Position numbers and translations under genes: made by a program. The notes below the pieces were generated by a model. That model had not been told where the DNA came from, did no database searches, and was given only the letters and a program-made list of their open reading frames with translations. Shown here piece after piece: positions 8,775 through 18,200 of a stretch of 64,000 nt of DNA (position 1 is its first letter; each line of letters opens with the position of its first letter). Source of the stretch: Membranihabitans maritimus (GTDB taxonomy: Bacteria; Bacteroidota; Bacteroidia; Chitinophagales; Saprospiraceae); NCBI RefSeq assembly GCF_021729145.1, contig NZ_JAJSLW010000022.1, positions 1 through 64,000 on the forward strand, read 5' to 3'.

Positions 8775-10163
8775 ATGTTGGTACAAAAGATTCAGAAAAA
8801 TATTGAAAAAATTGAAAGAAAATTACCCTATTCAAATCCGACCCGTTACCTCCTGGCAGTAAGCGGCGGGATAGATTCTATGGCTATGATCCATATATTT
8901 ACGGTCTTGAATAAAAATTTTTCTGTTGCTCATTGCAATTTTCAACTCAGAGGAGATGAATCCGATAAAGATCAACAATTCATCAAAGAATTCTGTACAA
9001 ATAATAAAATTCCATTTTTCACAACTTCCTTTAATACCTCTTCTTATTCAAAAATAAACAAAGTCTCTACACACGAGGCCGCCAGAAAATTGAGATATGA
9101 TTATTTTCATTCCTTGCAACAGGAATATACATTCGATTTTATTGTTACCGCCCATCATAGTGATGATAATATTGAAACATTCTTTATTAATATATTTCGA
9201 AAAACTGGTCTGAAGGGGTTATCTGGAATTCCTATCCTTCGAGAAAGGACTATATTCAGGCCTATGCTTACAGTTTCGAGAAAAGAAATTGCCCAGTATG
9301 TATCTGAAAAATCAATTCCTTTCAGGGAAGATTCTAGTAATTTAAAAGATGATTATTTAAGAAATAAAATTCGTCACAAATTAATTCCATTAATTACTTC
9401 CTGGGATAATAGACATTACACCAATACATTAAGTACTATATCTAATTTATCTGATTATCAATGTTTTATTGATATTAAATTAAATAACTTTATATCTTTA
9501 AATGTACGCAAATATTGTCCGGGAATATTATATTTCTGTTATTCAAATCTTGATAATAATCCTGAGGATCTATTTTTATTGAAGCTATACCTTCTAAATT
9601 GCGGACTACACTCTACCCAAGCCTCCCAGCTCACAGAGAACCTTCACTTATTGAAAACCGGAAATCAATTTTACAGTGATATCTATTCCCTATTTTATGA
9701 TCGTGAAACGCTTTTTATTGTAGATAATACTTTTATGCAAAAGGAATTAGAAACAAGGATTTGGAATATAAAAGAGTCAAGACAGATTACCTTTGAAAAT
9801 GGAGATCGCATTTGGGTTGGTAACACCAAAAAGAATAATGGTTATACGATAAAATTAGACGAAAGTAAAATTCAATTCCCTTTGACAATTCGTACCTGGA
9901 ATAGTGGGGATTATTTTTTTCCGGAAGGAATGGAAAGCCATAAGAAGTCAATTAAAAAATATTTTACAGATGAAAAAGTACCGCGTTTTCTAAAACATAA
10001 AGTTCGAATTTTAGCTGATCAAAATAATAATATAATTGCTATCTTAGGAATGCGCAATGATGAAAGATTTATGAGAAATGACTATAAAAACAGCCTCGTA
10101 ATTAATTTTGACCCCGCTTTTTACTACCCCTTTTTTTCAAGTCAGAAGAATGCCCAAGAATAG
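8775..10163 (+). CDS. tilS: tRNA(Ile)-lysidine synthase
   Basis: TilS converts C34 of the CAU-anticodon tRNA-Ile to lysidine so that it reads AUA. The ATP-pyrophosphatase signature SGGIDS is at residues 30-35, followed by the HHSDDNIET block of the N-terminal catalytic domain. The C-terminal domain ends with the substrate-recognition region (PRFLKHKVRILAD). At 462 residues it is full length. The ATG directly follows the mltG stop codon. Its last 62 bases overlap, tail to tail, the 3' end of the minus-strand gene that follows. Confidence 0.93.
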   Translation: MLVQKIQKNIEKIERKLPYSNPTRYLLAVSGGIDSMAMIHIFTVLNKNFSVAHCNFQLRGDESDKDQQFIKEFCTNNKIPFFTTSFNTSSYSKINKVSTHEAARKLRYDYFHSLQQEYTFDFIVTAHHSDDNIETFFINIFRKTGLKGLSGIPILRERTIFRPMLTVSRKEIAQYVSEKSIPFREDSSNLKDDYLRNKIRHKLIPLITSWDNRHYTNTLSTISNLSDYQCFIDIKLNNFISLNVRKYCPGILYFCYSNLDNNPEDLFLLKLYLLNCGLHSTQASQLTENLHLLKTGNQFYSDIYSLFYDRETLFIVDNTFMQKELETRIWNIKESRQITFENGDRIWVGNTKKNNGYTIKLDESKIQFPLTIRTWNSGDYFFPEGMESHKKSIKKYFTDEKVPRFLKHKVRILADQNNNIIAILGMRNDERFMRNDYKNSLVINFDPAFYYPFFSSQKNAQE

Positions 10164-11037
10164 GATCCAATCCGGTATCTTTTTTATCTCTCCCTCCGGG
10201 TGCTTCTTCCATTGTTTGATTATACAATTTTTCAATGAAGGAGAAAACTCCATTTTCGTTAATGGAAAAACCTGAGTAAGTTCCGTCTGGTACTCTCATC
10301 ACTTTTTGATCAGAATAATTACTTTTCATTATTATTAAATGATCAAATATTACTTTATTTTCCTCTTTATCAAATCGCAACGTGGCCGGTGCCTGAACGG
10401 CATAATCCAGAATAAATCGAGACCTTCGGTATTCTTCAGGAAGATTTTGCTCCATTTCTATAAGTGGAGAACCAAAATGGACATTCCCGTTGTCCAAAAC
10501 CAGGAATTCGATAACTTTTCTTTTAGTATAAAAATGGTAATTATCGAATCCAAATAACGCGTAAATTGATCTTTTGCCCTGTATTTTTACCGGAAGGATT
10601 TGATAGTAAAGAGTCCCATACCAATTTTCAGGTGAAAACTCCATATAGTCCAGATCAGAATCCATTTCCCAAACTATCGATTTATCCTCTAAGAAAACTG
10701 GACGATTCAAATTTTCAGCTTGAATCCAACCGCCATAACTATATTCACTGGTATCAGTATATAGTTGATACGTAATAACTCGTATTGAACGCGCGCTATC
10801 CTCCAATACCGAAAGTCCTTCCAATTCCGGAAAATTCACACTTAAATCTGAAAAAGATTCATCCAAAACCTTTCCCAGGTTATCATTTAAAAATAAATAT
10901 GCATTTTGTCTATTCTCCAATATCGAATCTCTTACCAATATGCTTGAATATTTGGCTATACTGTCAATAGACAAAGATTTTCCATGGGGAATACTAATGG
11001 TGCATAACACTAAAAACAAAAAAAATAATCTTTTCAT
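10102..11037 (-). CDS. Secreted or periplasmic protein of unknown function
   Basis: I do not recognise this 311-residue protein. It begins with a clear signal peptide (MKRLFFLFLVLCTISIPHG, cleavage near residue 20). The mature part is rich in aromatic residues and predicted beta strands (for example ENWYGTLYYQILPV and YALFGFDNYHF) and looks globular without membrane spans. No catalytic motif is obvious. The C-terminus is Gly/Lys-rich (PGGRDKKDTG, KKRGSKKRG) and overlaps the tilS tail by 62 bases on the other strand, so part of this basic tail may be a by-product of the overlap. It is monocistronic. Confidence 0.7.
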   Translation of the reverse strand: MKRLFFLFLVLCTISIPHGKSLSIDSIAKYSSILVRDSILENRQNAYLFLNDNLGKVLDESFSDLSVNFPELEGLSVLEDSARSIRVITYQLYTDTSEYSYGGWIQAENLNRPVFLEDKSIVWEMDSDLDYMEFSPENWYGTLYYQILPVKIQGKRSIYALFGFDNYHFYTKRKVIEFLVLDNGNVHFGSPLIEMEQNLPEEYRRSRFILDYAVQAPATLRFDKEENKVIFDHLIIMKSNYSDQKVMRVPDGTYSGFSINENGVFSFIEKLYNQTMEEAPGGRDKKDTGLDPILGHSSDLKKRGSKKRGQN

Positions 11038-11168
11038 ATAAATCGTATAATTCGAATTTATAACTTCAATAACGAATCAATATTATATTAGGTGTCTATC
11101 GACCTTATATTTACGATAAAATACGCAACAAATTACAAGTACTAAATCCCGGCCGGGAAAGATATCTT

Positions 11169-12266
11169 TCAATATCTTTTGTCCTTTCGATTCTTATAAT
11201 CTCTTAATATAAATTCACCTAGTTGATTAAGATCTGAATAGAATGCTTTGCCGTTATTGGCTCTGGTGAATAATTCAACATATTCCTGCAAGTATGGATC
11301 GGAGGCTATCATAAAGGTAGTAATCGGAATATCGAGTTTACGAAATCTCGTTGCCAGATTCAGGGTACGATTCATAATCATTCGATCCAGGCCAAATGGA
11401 TTTTTATAATACTTTTTACCTTTTTTGATACAAGTGGGTTTCCCGTCTGTAATTAAAAATACCTGTTTATTCGGATTTCTACGCTTTCTCAATAAATCCA
11501 GGGCCAATTCGAGGCCAGCTACAGTGTTAGTATGGTAAGGACCTACTTCCAAATAAGGCAAATCTTCTATATTAATAGGCCAGGCATCATTTCCAAAAAC
11601 GAGTACGTCTAAGCTGTCTTTCGGATAGCGAGAACGAATAAATTCGGCCAAAGCCATAGCTACTTTTTTGGCCGGTGTAATCCGATCTTCTCCATACAAA
11701 ATCATCGAATGGGAAATATCAATCATGAGAACAGTACTCATCTTACTCTGATAATATGTTTCATGTACTTCAAGATCCTGATGGGTAAGCATGAAATCGT
11801 CAATTCCGTTATTTATATAGGAATTTTTGAGTGATTCAGTTACTGCAATATTTTCAATTTTATCCCCAAATTCAAAAGACTTGAGATCAGAAATATAGTC
11901 TTCTCCCCTACCCGTAACTTTGCTATTATGATTTCCTTTTTGCGTTTTTTTAATCTTGCCAAAAATATCGTTAAAAGCTTCTTTGCGAATCGTAATATTC
12001 ATTTTTGAGGTAGGTGTAAATTTGCCTGAATTAAAAGTTTCTTCTTTTAAAAAGCCTTTTTCTTTAAGTTCCTCAATAAAATCTGAAATAGTATAATCCT
12101 GGTTCGTCAACTTATATATATTGTCAAGTTGGGTCAACCATGCCAGTGCTTCGGCAGCATTGCCACCTGATTGCATTAAAAGTTCCTGAAAAACCTTGAG
12201 TAAGGAATCGAAAAGAGTCTGTTCATTTTCTTCCGGAATATAATCAGATATCAACCAACCTCGCAT
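11169..12266 (-). CDS. VWA-domain (CoxE-like) protein
   Basis: A 365-residue protein with a von Willebrand factor A domain in its second half. The metal-ion-dependent adhesion motif DISHS is at residues 183-187, and a later FLITDGKPT strand holds a further MIDAS position. The first half is helical and charged. Bacterial proteins of this shape often work with a MoxR-type AAA ATPase as metal-insertion or remodelling chaperones, but no MoxR gene is adjacent here. No signal peptide is visible, so it is probably cytoplasmic. It appears to be a single transcription unit. Confidence 0.8.
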   Translation of the reverse strand: MRGWLISDYIPEENEQTLFDSLLKVFQELLMQSGGNAAEALAWLTQLDNIYKLTNQDYTISDFIEELKEKGFLKEETFNSGKFTPTSKMNITIRKEAFNDIFGKIKKTQKGNHNSKVTGRGEDYISDLKSFEFGDKIENIAVTESLKNSYINNGIDDFMLTHQDLEVHETYYQSKMSTVLMIDISHSMILYGEDRITPAKKVAMALAEFIRSRYPKDSLDVLVFGNDAWPINIEDLPYLEVGPYHTNTVAGLELALDLLRKRRNPNKQVFLITDGKPTCIKKGKKYYKNPFGLDRMIMNRTLNLATRFRKLDIPITTFMIASDPYLQEYVELFTRANNGKAFYSDLNQLGEFILRDYKNRKDKRY

Positions 12267-12359
12267 ATATATAAATTATTTTTATTTATAGCCAGAAAAT
12301 TCACCAGCCATATATGTCAATAAACGAATTCAAAATCGAATAGTTTGAAATTAATAAAA

Positions 12360-12386
12360 AAAGAGACCCTTTTAAAGAGTCTCTTT
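12360..12386 (-). terminator. Rho-independent terminator of mdh
   Basis: An 8-bp perfect stem (AAAGAGAC / GTCTCTTT) is followed on the minus strand by a run of seven T. It starts 43 bases after the mdh stop codon, in the right orientation. Confidence 0.85.
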
Positions 12387-12428
12387 GAATAATTTTTCTT
12401 GAAATGTTATCTCAAAAGTATCGAAAGT

Positions 12429-13358
12429 CTAATTCATACCTTTGTAAAGGTCCATTACTTCTCTTACGTGTTTTTCAGATTGGCTTAGCAATTCTTTTTC
12501 TTCATCATTCAGTTGAAGTTCAATAACTTCTTCAATTCCATTGGCACCCAATTTTACAGGAACTCCCAGGAAAATATCGTTAATTCCATATTCTCCTTCA
12601 AGGTATACACAACATGGGAAGATCCTTTTATCGTCCTTTACGATCGATTCTACCATTTGAGCAGCTGCCGCACCCGGGGCATACCAGGCTGATGTTCCCA
12701 TTAATTGTACGAGTTCACCTCCCCCCTTTTTTGTGCGTTCAACAATAGCATCCAATTTTTCTTTGGAGATCATTTCTGTTACAGGGATACCCGCAACGGT
12801 CGTATAACGAGGTAGTGGAACCATGGTGTCACCATGTCCTCCCATTAAAACTGCCTGGATATCTTTAGGAGAAACGTTGAGTTCCGAGGCCAAAAAAGCA
12901 CGATATCTTCCTGTATCTAAAATACCTGCCATTCCAAATACTTTATTCTTTGGTAATTTTGAGTGGACAAATGCAGCATATGTCATTACATCCAATGGAT
13001 TTGACACTACAATAATTGTTGGGTCCTCAGAATATTCAAGGATAGAAGAAGTTACAGTATTTACGATTTTCGCATTGGTTGAAATCAGATCATCACGACT
13101 CATGCCTGGTTTTCTGGGAATACCCGCTGTAATAACGACAATGTCTGAATTGGCCGTATCTTTATAATCTTCGGATCCTTTTAGTCTAGTACTATAATAA
13201 TCAATGGGAGCTTGCTGCCAGCTATCTAGTGCCTTACCTCGAGCCAGGTCCCCTTTAATATCGAGTAGTACGACTTCATTAACAATATCTTTGTGAGCGA
13301 GTACATTGGCGACAGTGGCACCTACATTACCTGCTCCCACTACTGTAACTTTCTGCAT
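12429..13358 (-). CDS. mdh: Malate dehydrogenase
   Basis: An LDH-like NAD-dependent malate dehydrogenase of the TCA cycle, 309 residues. The Rossmann loop GAGNVGATVAN is at 8-18 and Asp33 is the likely NAD-selecting residue. Arg82 in the IPRKPGMSRDDL active-site loop is the malate-selecting position, with Arg88 nearby. Asp148 and Arg151 (LDTGR) and the catalytic His175 (GGHGDTM) complete the site. The start is ATG. It is monocistronic, with a strong terminator downstream. Confidence 0.95.
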   Translation of the reverse strand: MQKVTVVGAGNVGATVANVLAHKDIVNEVVLLDIKGDLARGKALDSWQQAPIDYYSTRLKGSEDYKDTANSDIVVITAGIPRKPGMSRDDLISTNAKIVNTVTSSILEYSEDPTIIVVSNPLDVMTYAAFVHSKLPKNKVFGMAGILDTGRYRAFLASELNVSPKDIQAVLMGGHGDTMVPLPRYTTVAGIPVTEMISKEKLDAIVERTKKGGGELVQLMGTSAWYAPGAAAAQMVESIVKDDKRIFPCCVYLEGEYGINDIFLGVPVKLGANGIEEVIELQLNDEEKELLSQSEKHVREVMDLYKGMN

Positions 13359-13433
13359 TTTTTAAATTATTTTAAAGTTTATAAAACATCTATAAAATAT
13401 ATACTGTTTAATATACTAATAGAAAATTATTTT

Positions 13434-13441
13434 TAAATTTG
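13434..13441 (+). promoter_or_regulatory. -7 box of the M43 protease gene
   Basis: TAAATTTG matches TAnnTTTG exactly. Transcription would begin near 13446-13450, too close to the ATG at 13447 for a normal leader, but well placed for the ATG at 13480, where a good signal peptide begins. Confidence 0.45.
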
Positions 13442-13479
13442 ATGCTATGCGACATCTCAAAAGCAACATCAATTCGGCG

Positions 13480-14979
13480 ATGAAAGTAATAATAATTCCT
13501 GTATTATGGGTATTGTTTTTAATTGATTTCGCATTTGGTCAGGAAAACATCTCACTAGATAATGAAGTATGTGGTACTCAGGATTTATCGGAATATATTT
13601 CTGGGTTAGAAACCACAAATACAATAAAGACGAGGGCCAATACAGTTTTATTTTATCCGATAAAAGTGTTTTCGGTTGGCAATGATAATGGTGACGGCCA
13701 TATGAATGCACTGGATATTCGAGAATCTCTTTGTACTCTCAATGAAGATTTTAGTAGTCTTAATATTCAATTCTATCTTTCTGGAGAAATTTCAAGGATA
13801 AATAACGACGACTATTATGAGCATGACCTTTCTGACGGTTATGAGATGATGAGAAATTTTAATAATAGAAATGCTTTTAATATATATATAGTTGAAAGCC
13901 CAAACGGTAATTGTGGCTATTTTAATACTTCTAATCCTGCAGTTGCTGTGTCCAAAGATTGTTTTGCAGGTGGGACTCATACATTGACGCATGAAATGGG
14001 ACATTTTTTTGGTCTATCTCACACTTTCTATGGATGGGAAAATAGAACTTATAACGCTGATAATGTGCCCAGGACTTTGCGTATTCGCGGAAGGGATACG
14101 TTATATACGGAAACCGTAGCCGGTAAGCATTGTGAAAATGCCAGTGATGGATTTTGTGACACACCACCTGATTATATTAGTGAAAGATGGAACTGCGACC
14201 AGGATGGACTCAGCCTGGATAGTTATATTGATCCCAACGGGGAAGAATTTAAAGTCGATGCTAAAAATTTTATGTCCTACAGTTTTAATAGATGCCAGGA
14301 ATATTTTTCCGAAGAACAGAAAGCAGAAATGCTTTCTATTTTAGAGGGTGAATATGAAAACCTGCAATATGAATTCGTTCCTGGAGAAACGCTTTCAGGA
14401 GATATAATCAATGCAATTTCACCGGATGAAAACAGCGATATAAATTACGATCAGGTACGCCTGCAATGGGAACCCATTCCTGGTGTTCAGGAATATATAA
14501 TTCAAATTTCAAGATTCAATGGTGTTTTATTCAATAATGGATTAACCGTTAACCTCACAACGGATGGCAATCAGGTTGATGTCGATCCCAACGACTTGAG
14601 ATTAGACACCAGATACTACTGGAGAATTGTACCCGTCAATTCATTTACTTTTTGCACAGAGCCTTCACAGGAATATTCATTTATTACCAGAGAACAAACA
14701 AATATTCATCAGCTTCCGGATGGTGATAAAATTAATATTTTCCCAAATATTTTGAGTTCTGGTGAGCAATTCATTAATATTAAATACGAATTAAATTCTA
14801 CTAAAGAATTTGATCTTCAACTTTTTGACCTGCAAGGAAAATTGTTACAATCAAAGTCTGAAAAAATTACCGGTGATTTTCATTCCAGGCTAGAAGTTTA
14901 TGACCTTTCGTCCGGAATGTATGTTTTAACCATTAGGAATGGTAACAAAGTAATTAGTGAAAGGATTATCGTACAGTAG
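13480..14979 (+). CDS. Secreted M43-type (pappalysin-like) zinc metalloprotease with T9SS sorting domain
   Basis: A predicted extracellular zinc protease of 499 residues from the chosen start. The signal peptide MKVIIIPVLWVLFLIDFAFG begins at 13480. A frame from 13447 adds 11 polar residues before it and is less likely, given the -7 box at 13434. The metzincin site HEMGHFFGLSH (HExxHxxGxxH) lies at about residues 171-181, with a Met-turn in NFMSYSF further on. A fibronectin-like region follows (near QLQWEPIPGVQEY on the frame's reading) and the last 80 residues are a T9SS type A sorting domain (NIFPN at its start, SSGMYVLTI near the end). It is a single gene, convergent with the flavoprotein gene. 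Confidence 0.88.
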   Translation: MKVIIIPVLWVLFLIDFAFGQENISLDNEVCGTQDLSEYISGLETTNTIKTRANTVLFYPIKVFSVGNDNGDGHMNALDIRESLCTLNEDFSSLNIQFYLSGEISRINNDDYYEHDLSDGYEMMRNFNNRNAFNIYIVESPNGNCGYFNTSNPAVAVSKDCFAGGTHTLTHEMGHFFGLSHTFYGWENRTYNADNVPRTLRIRGRDTLYTETVAGKHCENASDGFCDTPPDYISERWNCDQDGLSLDSYIDPNGEEFKVDAKNFMSYSFNRCQEYFSEEQKAEMLSILEGEYENLQYEFVPGETLSGDIINAISPDENSDINYDQVRLQWEPIPGVQEYIIQISRFNGVLFNNGLTVNLTTDGNQVDVDPNDLRLDTRYYWRIVPVNSFTFCTEPSQEYSFITREQTNIHQLPDGDKINIFPNILSSGEQFINIKYELNSTKEFDLQLFDLQGKLLQSKSEKITGDFHSRLEVYDLSSGMYVLTIRNGNKVISERIIVQ

Positions 14980-15011
14980 TTTTCAACAATCATCCTGGAT
15001 TATATAGGTAA

Positions 15012-16223
15012 TTACAATTCTGAATTTAAATAATCGGCAATAATATACGCACCCGTCCATGCATTTTGGAAGTTGAAACCTCCTGTAATCGCATCGATAT
15101 TGAGAATTTCCCCGGCGGAAAAAATACCGGGTGATTTTTTAAATTCAAAATTTCTAAAATTAATTTCTTTTAAATCTATTCCCCCAGCTGTTACGAATTC
15201 TTCTTTGAATGTGCTTTTCCCTTTTACCTTATATTTATCACATGTAATATTTGAATACAAATTATACCATTCTTCTTTTGTGACTTGCCCTACTTTTTCA
15301 TTGGAGTCTATTCCTGATTTAATCAAAAAGTAATCCCATAATCTTTTGGGTATATTAGGTGCTGGAATGGCGTTGGAAATTATTTTTTTCCCATAGGTTT
15401 CCCTCATTGCTGTCACCCAGTGTTTGTATGGCTTTAACTTTGCCCATTGTACTTTAAGCATGAAATTATAATTTCGTTTTGCCAATTCCAAAGCACCGAA
15501 CGATGACATTTTGAGGACGACAGGACCGCTCATCCCCCAATGCGTAATCAATAAAGGTCCACTTTCTTCTCCCACCCCATCTATGGATATTTTTGAATGC
15601 GCGATCGAAATACCAGCTAATCTATTCAGCTGCGGATCAGCTATATTAAAAGTAAATAATGAAGGTACGGGAGAAACAATAGATGCGGACATCCTCTCCA
15701 AATTTCTCCAGGATGAAACATTCCCACCCGTACTAATTACTACTCTGTCGGCTTCATATTTTTGGCCGTTTGAGAAATGTATTTCATATGTATTATGAAT
15801 ATTTATGGGGTTGATACCGGTCCATTTATACCCTAATTTGACATGAACATTATTCTTTTTTATTTCTTGCTCCAAACAATTAATTATAGATTGCGATTCA
15901 TTGGATTGGGGAAATACCCTGCCGTCTTCCTCAATCTTCAAAGGAACGCCTCTTTTCTCAAACCATTCTATGGTATCCCCGCAACAAAATTTAGTGAATG
16001 GCCCTAATAATTCTTTACTTCCTCTTGGATAATATTTGATCAATTCATGAGGTGTCCAACAGGCGTGGGTAACATTGCATCTTCCACCCCCGGAAATTTT
16101 TACCTTTTGAAGGGTTTTCTTACCTTGTTCAAATATAATAATTTCATTTTCTCCTGAAAAATTATGCAAATTTGCCGCAACAAAAAAACCAGCAGCACCA
16201 CCACCTATGATAGCAATTTTCAA
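15012..16223 (-). CDS. HI0933-like (YhiN/BaiN-type) flavoprotein
   Basis: A 403-residue FAD-dependent oxidoreductase of the HI0933 family. The N-terminal dinucleotide-binding GGGAAG is at 7-12 and the family-defining SGGGRCNVTH at 44-53. The C-terminal segment FSAGEILNIDAITGGFN closes the FAD site. The physiological reaction of most members is not known; some act on bile-acid enones. It is 11 bases downstream of the GSCFA gene on the same strand, so the two are probably one transcript. Confidence 0.88.
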   Translation of the reverse strand: MKIAIIGGGAAGFFVAANLHNFSGENEIIIFEQGKKTLQKVKISGGGRCNVTHACWTPHELIKYYPRGSKELLGPFTKFCCGDTIEWFEKRGVPLKIEEDGRVFPQSNESQSIINCLEQEIKKNNVHVKLGYKWTGINPINIHNTYEIHFSNGQKYEADRVVISTGGNVSSWRNLERMSASIVSPVPSLFTFNIADPQLNRLAGISIAHSKISIDGVGEESGPLLITHWGMSGPVVLKMSSFGALELAKRNYNFMLKVQWAKLKPYKHWVTAMRETYGKKIISNAIPAPNIPKRLWDYFLIKSGIDSNEKVGQVTKEEWYNLYSNITCDKYKVKGKSTFKEEFVTAGGIDLKEINFRNFEFKKSPGIFSAGEILNIDAITGGFNFQNAWTGAYIIADYLNSEL

Positions 16224-16234
16224 TATAAATTATT

Positions 16235-17227
16235 TTATATCAATAAATTATTAAAATAATTACGCTCCCCTGATAAATCAATGGAGACATCCCGGGCTTC
16301 TATTCTTTTAATTAAACGAAGTTGTGAATTTGCAAAAGCTTCTAAGTCTTTACCAAATGACATGGCCCCTAATTTGTGGCTCATAGCCCTATTTAATTTT
16401 TTCACATCCTTTATAATTTGTTGCGTTGAATCATCAAAGCACCATTCTGTGAATTTCTCTCTGATATATTCTACTGCCATTTCATTAGGATGAACAAGAT
16501 CATTTCCACAATACCGGTAATCACGCAAATCATCCATAAATAATTCATATGATGGAAAATAGGATACATCTCTTCTTATGCTGGCCAGATTTTCCGCCGT
16601 CAATAATAATCTTGCTTTACTGCGTTGATTTTCGACAAAGCCGTCCCGTAAATAACGGACTGGACTTACGGTTATAATAAAATGAATATCATGCTGTAAT
16701 TGTGTACGAATCATTTCGAGTCCGGAATTCAAAATTTCCAATAAATAATCTAGGGATAAGTTTTTTTTGGTAAACAACTTTGCTGGATACTTATGACAAT
16801 TCCCTACAATATCATTACTCTGAATCAATTCATAAACCCAGGAAGTCCCCAATGTGATAACTAAAACTTTTCTTCCGTCAGAAGAATACCATTGCTTGTA
16901 ATCGGAGATTTTCTCTTTGATACCAGCGTACAATTCATGTAATGATTTAGCGGCAATATCACTGTGCATTGACCAATGAAAATATTTGTTACTATTGACT
17001 TCCACCCCTTGTTTGAAATCTTTTTTTTCACAAAGGAAATTTAATTGTTCAACTATGGAATACGGATTGTATACATTTCCAAATGGATTCGATATAACGC
17101 CAAATTTTAAGGAAGATAAATATTGCGATAGGTGTTGAGTAAAACAACTACCTATAAATAAAAACTGATCGTTATAGTTAAAAGGATTATCCCACAAAAA
17201 ATTTTTGAATTCAGTATGTCTCAACAT
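16235..17227 (-). CDS. GSCFA domain protein
   Basis: This 330-residue protein belongs to the GSCFA family, named after a motif seen here as GSCFT at residues 26-30. The fold is related to SGNH hydrolases, with the cysteine block, the LVITLGTSWVY strand and the NDLVHPN block near residue 263. Enzymatic function is unproven. I chose the ATG at 17227 (MLRHTEF), which matches the family N-terminus. A start 21 bases upstream adds only MISYFCI. It is first of a likely two-gene unit with the flavoprotein. Confidence 0.85.
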   Translation of the reverse strand: MLRHTEFKNFLWDNPFNYNDQFLFIGSCFTQHLSQYLSSLKFGVISNPFGNVYNPYSIVEQLNFLCEKKDFKQGVEVNSNKYFHWSMHSDIAAKSLHELYAGIKEKISDYKQWYSSDGRKVLVITLGTSWVYELIQSNDIVGNCHKYPAKLFTKKNLSLDYLLEILNSGLEMIRTQLQHDIHFIITVSPVRYLRDGFVENQRSKARLLLTAENLASIRRDVSYFPSYELFMDDLRDYRYCGNDLVHPNEMAVEYIREKFTEWCFDDSTQQIIKDVKKLNRAMSHKLGAMSFGKDLEAFANSQLRLIKRIEARDVSIDLSGERNYFNNLLI

Positions 17228-17336
17228 GATACAAAAATATGAAATCAATCAACAAAACCGGTCCAAAGAATCGAACATACCCTGTAATCTATCGAAAGGA
17301 TAGCTGAATGGATACAAATAAATAAATTATTGAAAC

Positions 17337-18200
17337 TCACTTTTTCTTTACAATCAAAAGAGGGATATGCATATCCATATTAGATAATCCTTCGGCAACA
17401 CTCCCGACAAAGGAAGTTCTCCCACGAGCCCCTACTACTATAAAGTCAAAATGTTTGCGGAAGGCATAATTATAAATACTCTGGGCTATAGATCGATTTT
17501 TACTATCAATAAATACGCAATTGGTTTCTCCAGAATTATCGGCTTTTCTCAAAAAACTTTGGTATTCTTTTTCAGAACTATTTACCACTTTGCTGCGCAC
17601 TTTCTCCAGCGGTATGTATGGAAAATAATTCATAGGTATATTATAAATATGTAGGCATGATAAATTAGCTTCTGTCCTGTTCTTTATTTCTTCCGCTACT
17701 TTATAAGCTGTTAATGACGATGCAGTGAAATCAATCGGATTAAGAATATTAAAAATATTGTGGTAGGCTGTTTCCGGTAAAAACAAAACAGATGCTTCGG
17801 TCAGTCTTAGTAACTTACCCGGCATAATGCCTGCGCCCTCATAGTTGACTTTTTTCCCTACTAAAATGATATCGGATTGAGTACTTTTAGCATTTTCAGC
17901 TATGGCGTGAGAGCTCGAATCTTTCTGGGTTATTACCACTTGAGTGGAAATACTTTTAGAAGTAAAATTTAGGTTTATTTTTTCAAGAATATCATCTCGT
18001 ATCAAATCGGCCAGGGGTTTATCCAATTCATTGATCAATTCTTCTACATCTTCGGGAAAATCATATTTAATATTATGAAAAAAGGTAACCTCTTCAACCC
18101 CTTTTAATTTATCAGCCAGATAATCCACGTAACGAATTAGGATTTCATCCATCTCCGTCAGATCAAGAGCTACCGTTATTTTATTAAAATCAATCTTCAT
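17337..18200 (-). CDS. Tandem universal stress protein (UspA-like)
   Basis: 287 residues forming two Usp domains in tandem. The second ends with the ATP-binding-type segment VVGARGRTSFVGSVAEGLS, which is typical of the nucleotide-binding Usp class; the first half has a degenerate version (LVGKKVNYEGAGIMPGKLL). Likely a cytoplasmic stress or adenylate-sensing protein. It overlaps the end of the BCCT transporter gene upstream by 11 bases on the same strand, so it is probably co-expressed and may modulate the transporter, as known for some Usp-transporter pairs. Confidence 0.85.
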   Translation of the reverse strand: MKIDFNKITVALDLTEMDEILIRYVDYLADKLKGVEEVTFFHNIKYDFPEDVEELINELDKPLADLIRDDILEKINLNFTSKSISTQVVITQKDSSSHAIAENAKSTQSDIILVGKKVNYEGAGIMPGKLLRLTEASVLFLPETAYHNIFNILNPIDFTASSLTAYKVAEEIKNRTEANLSCLHIYNIPMNYFPYIPLEKVRSKVVNSSEKEYQSFLRKADNSGETNCVFIDSKNRSIAQSIYNYAFRKHFDFIVVGARGRTSFVGSVAEGLSNMDMHIPLLIVKKK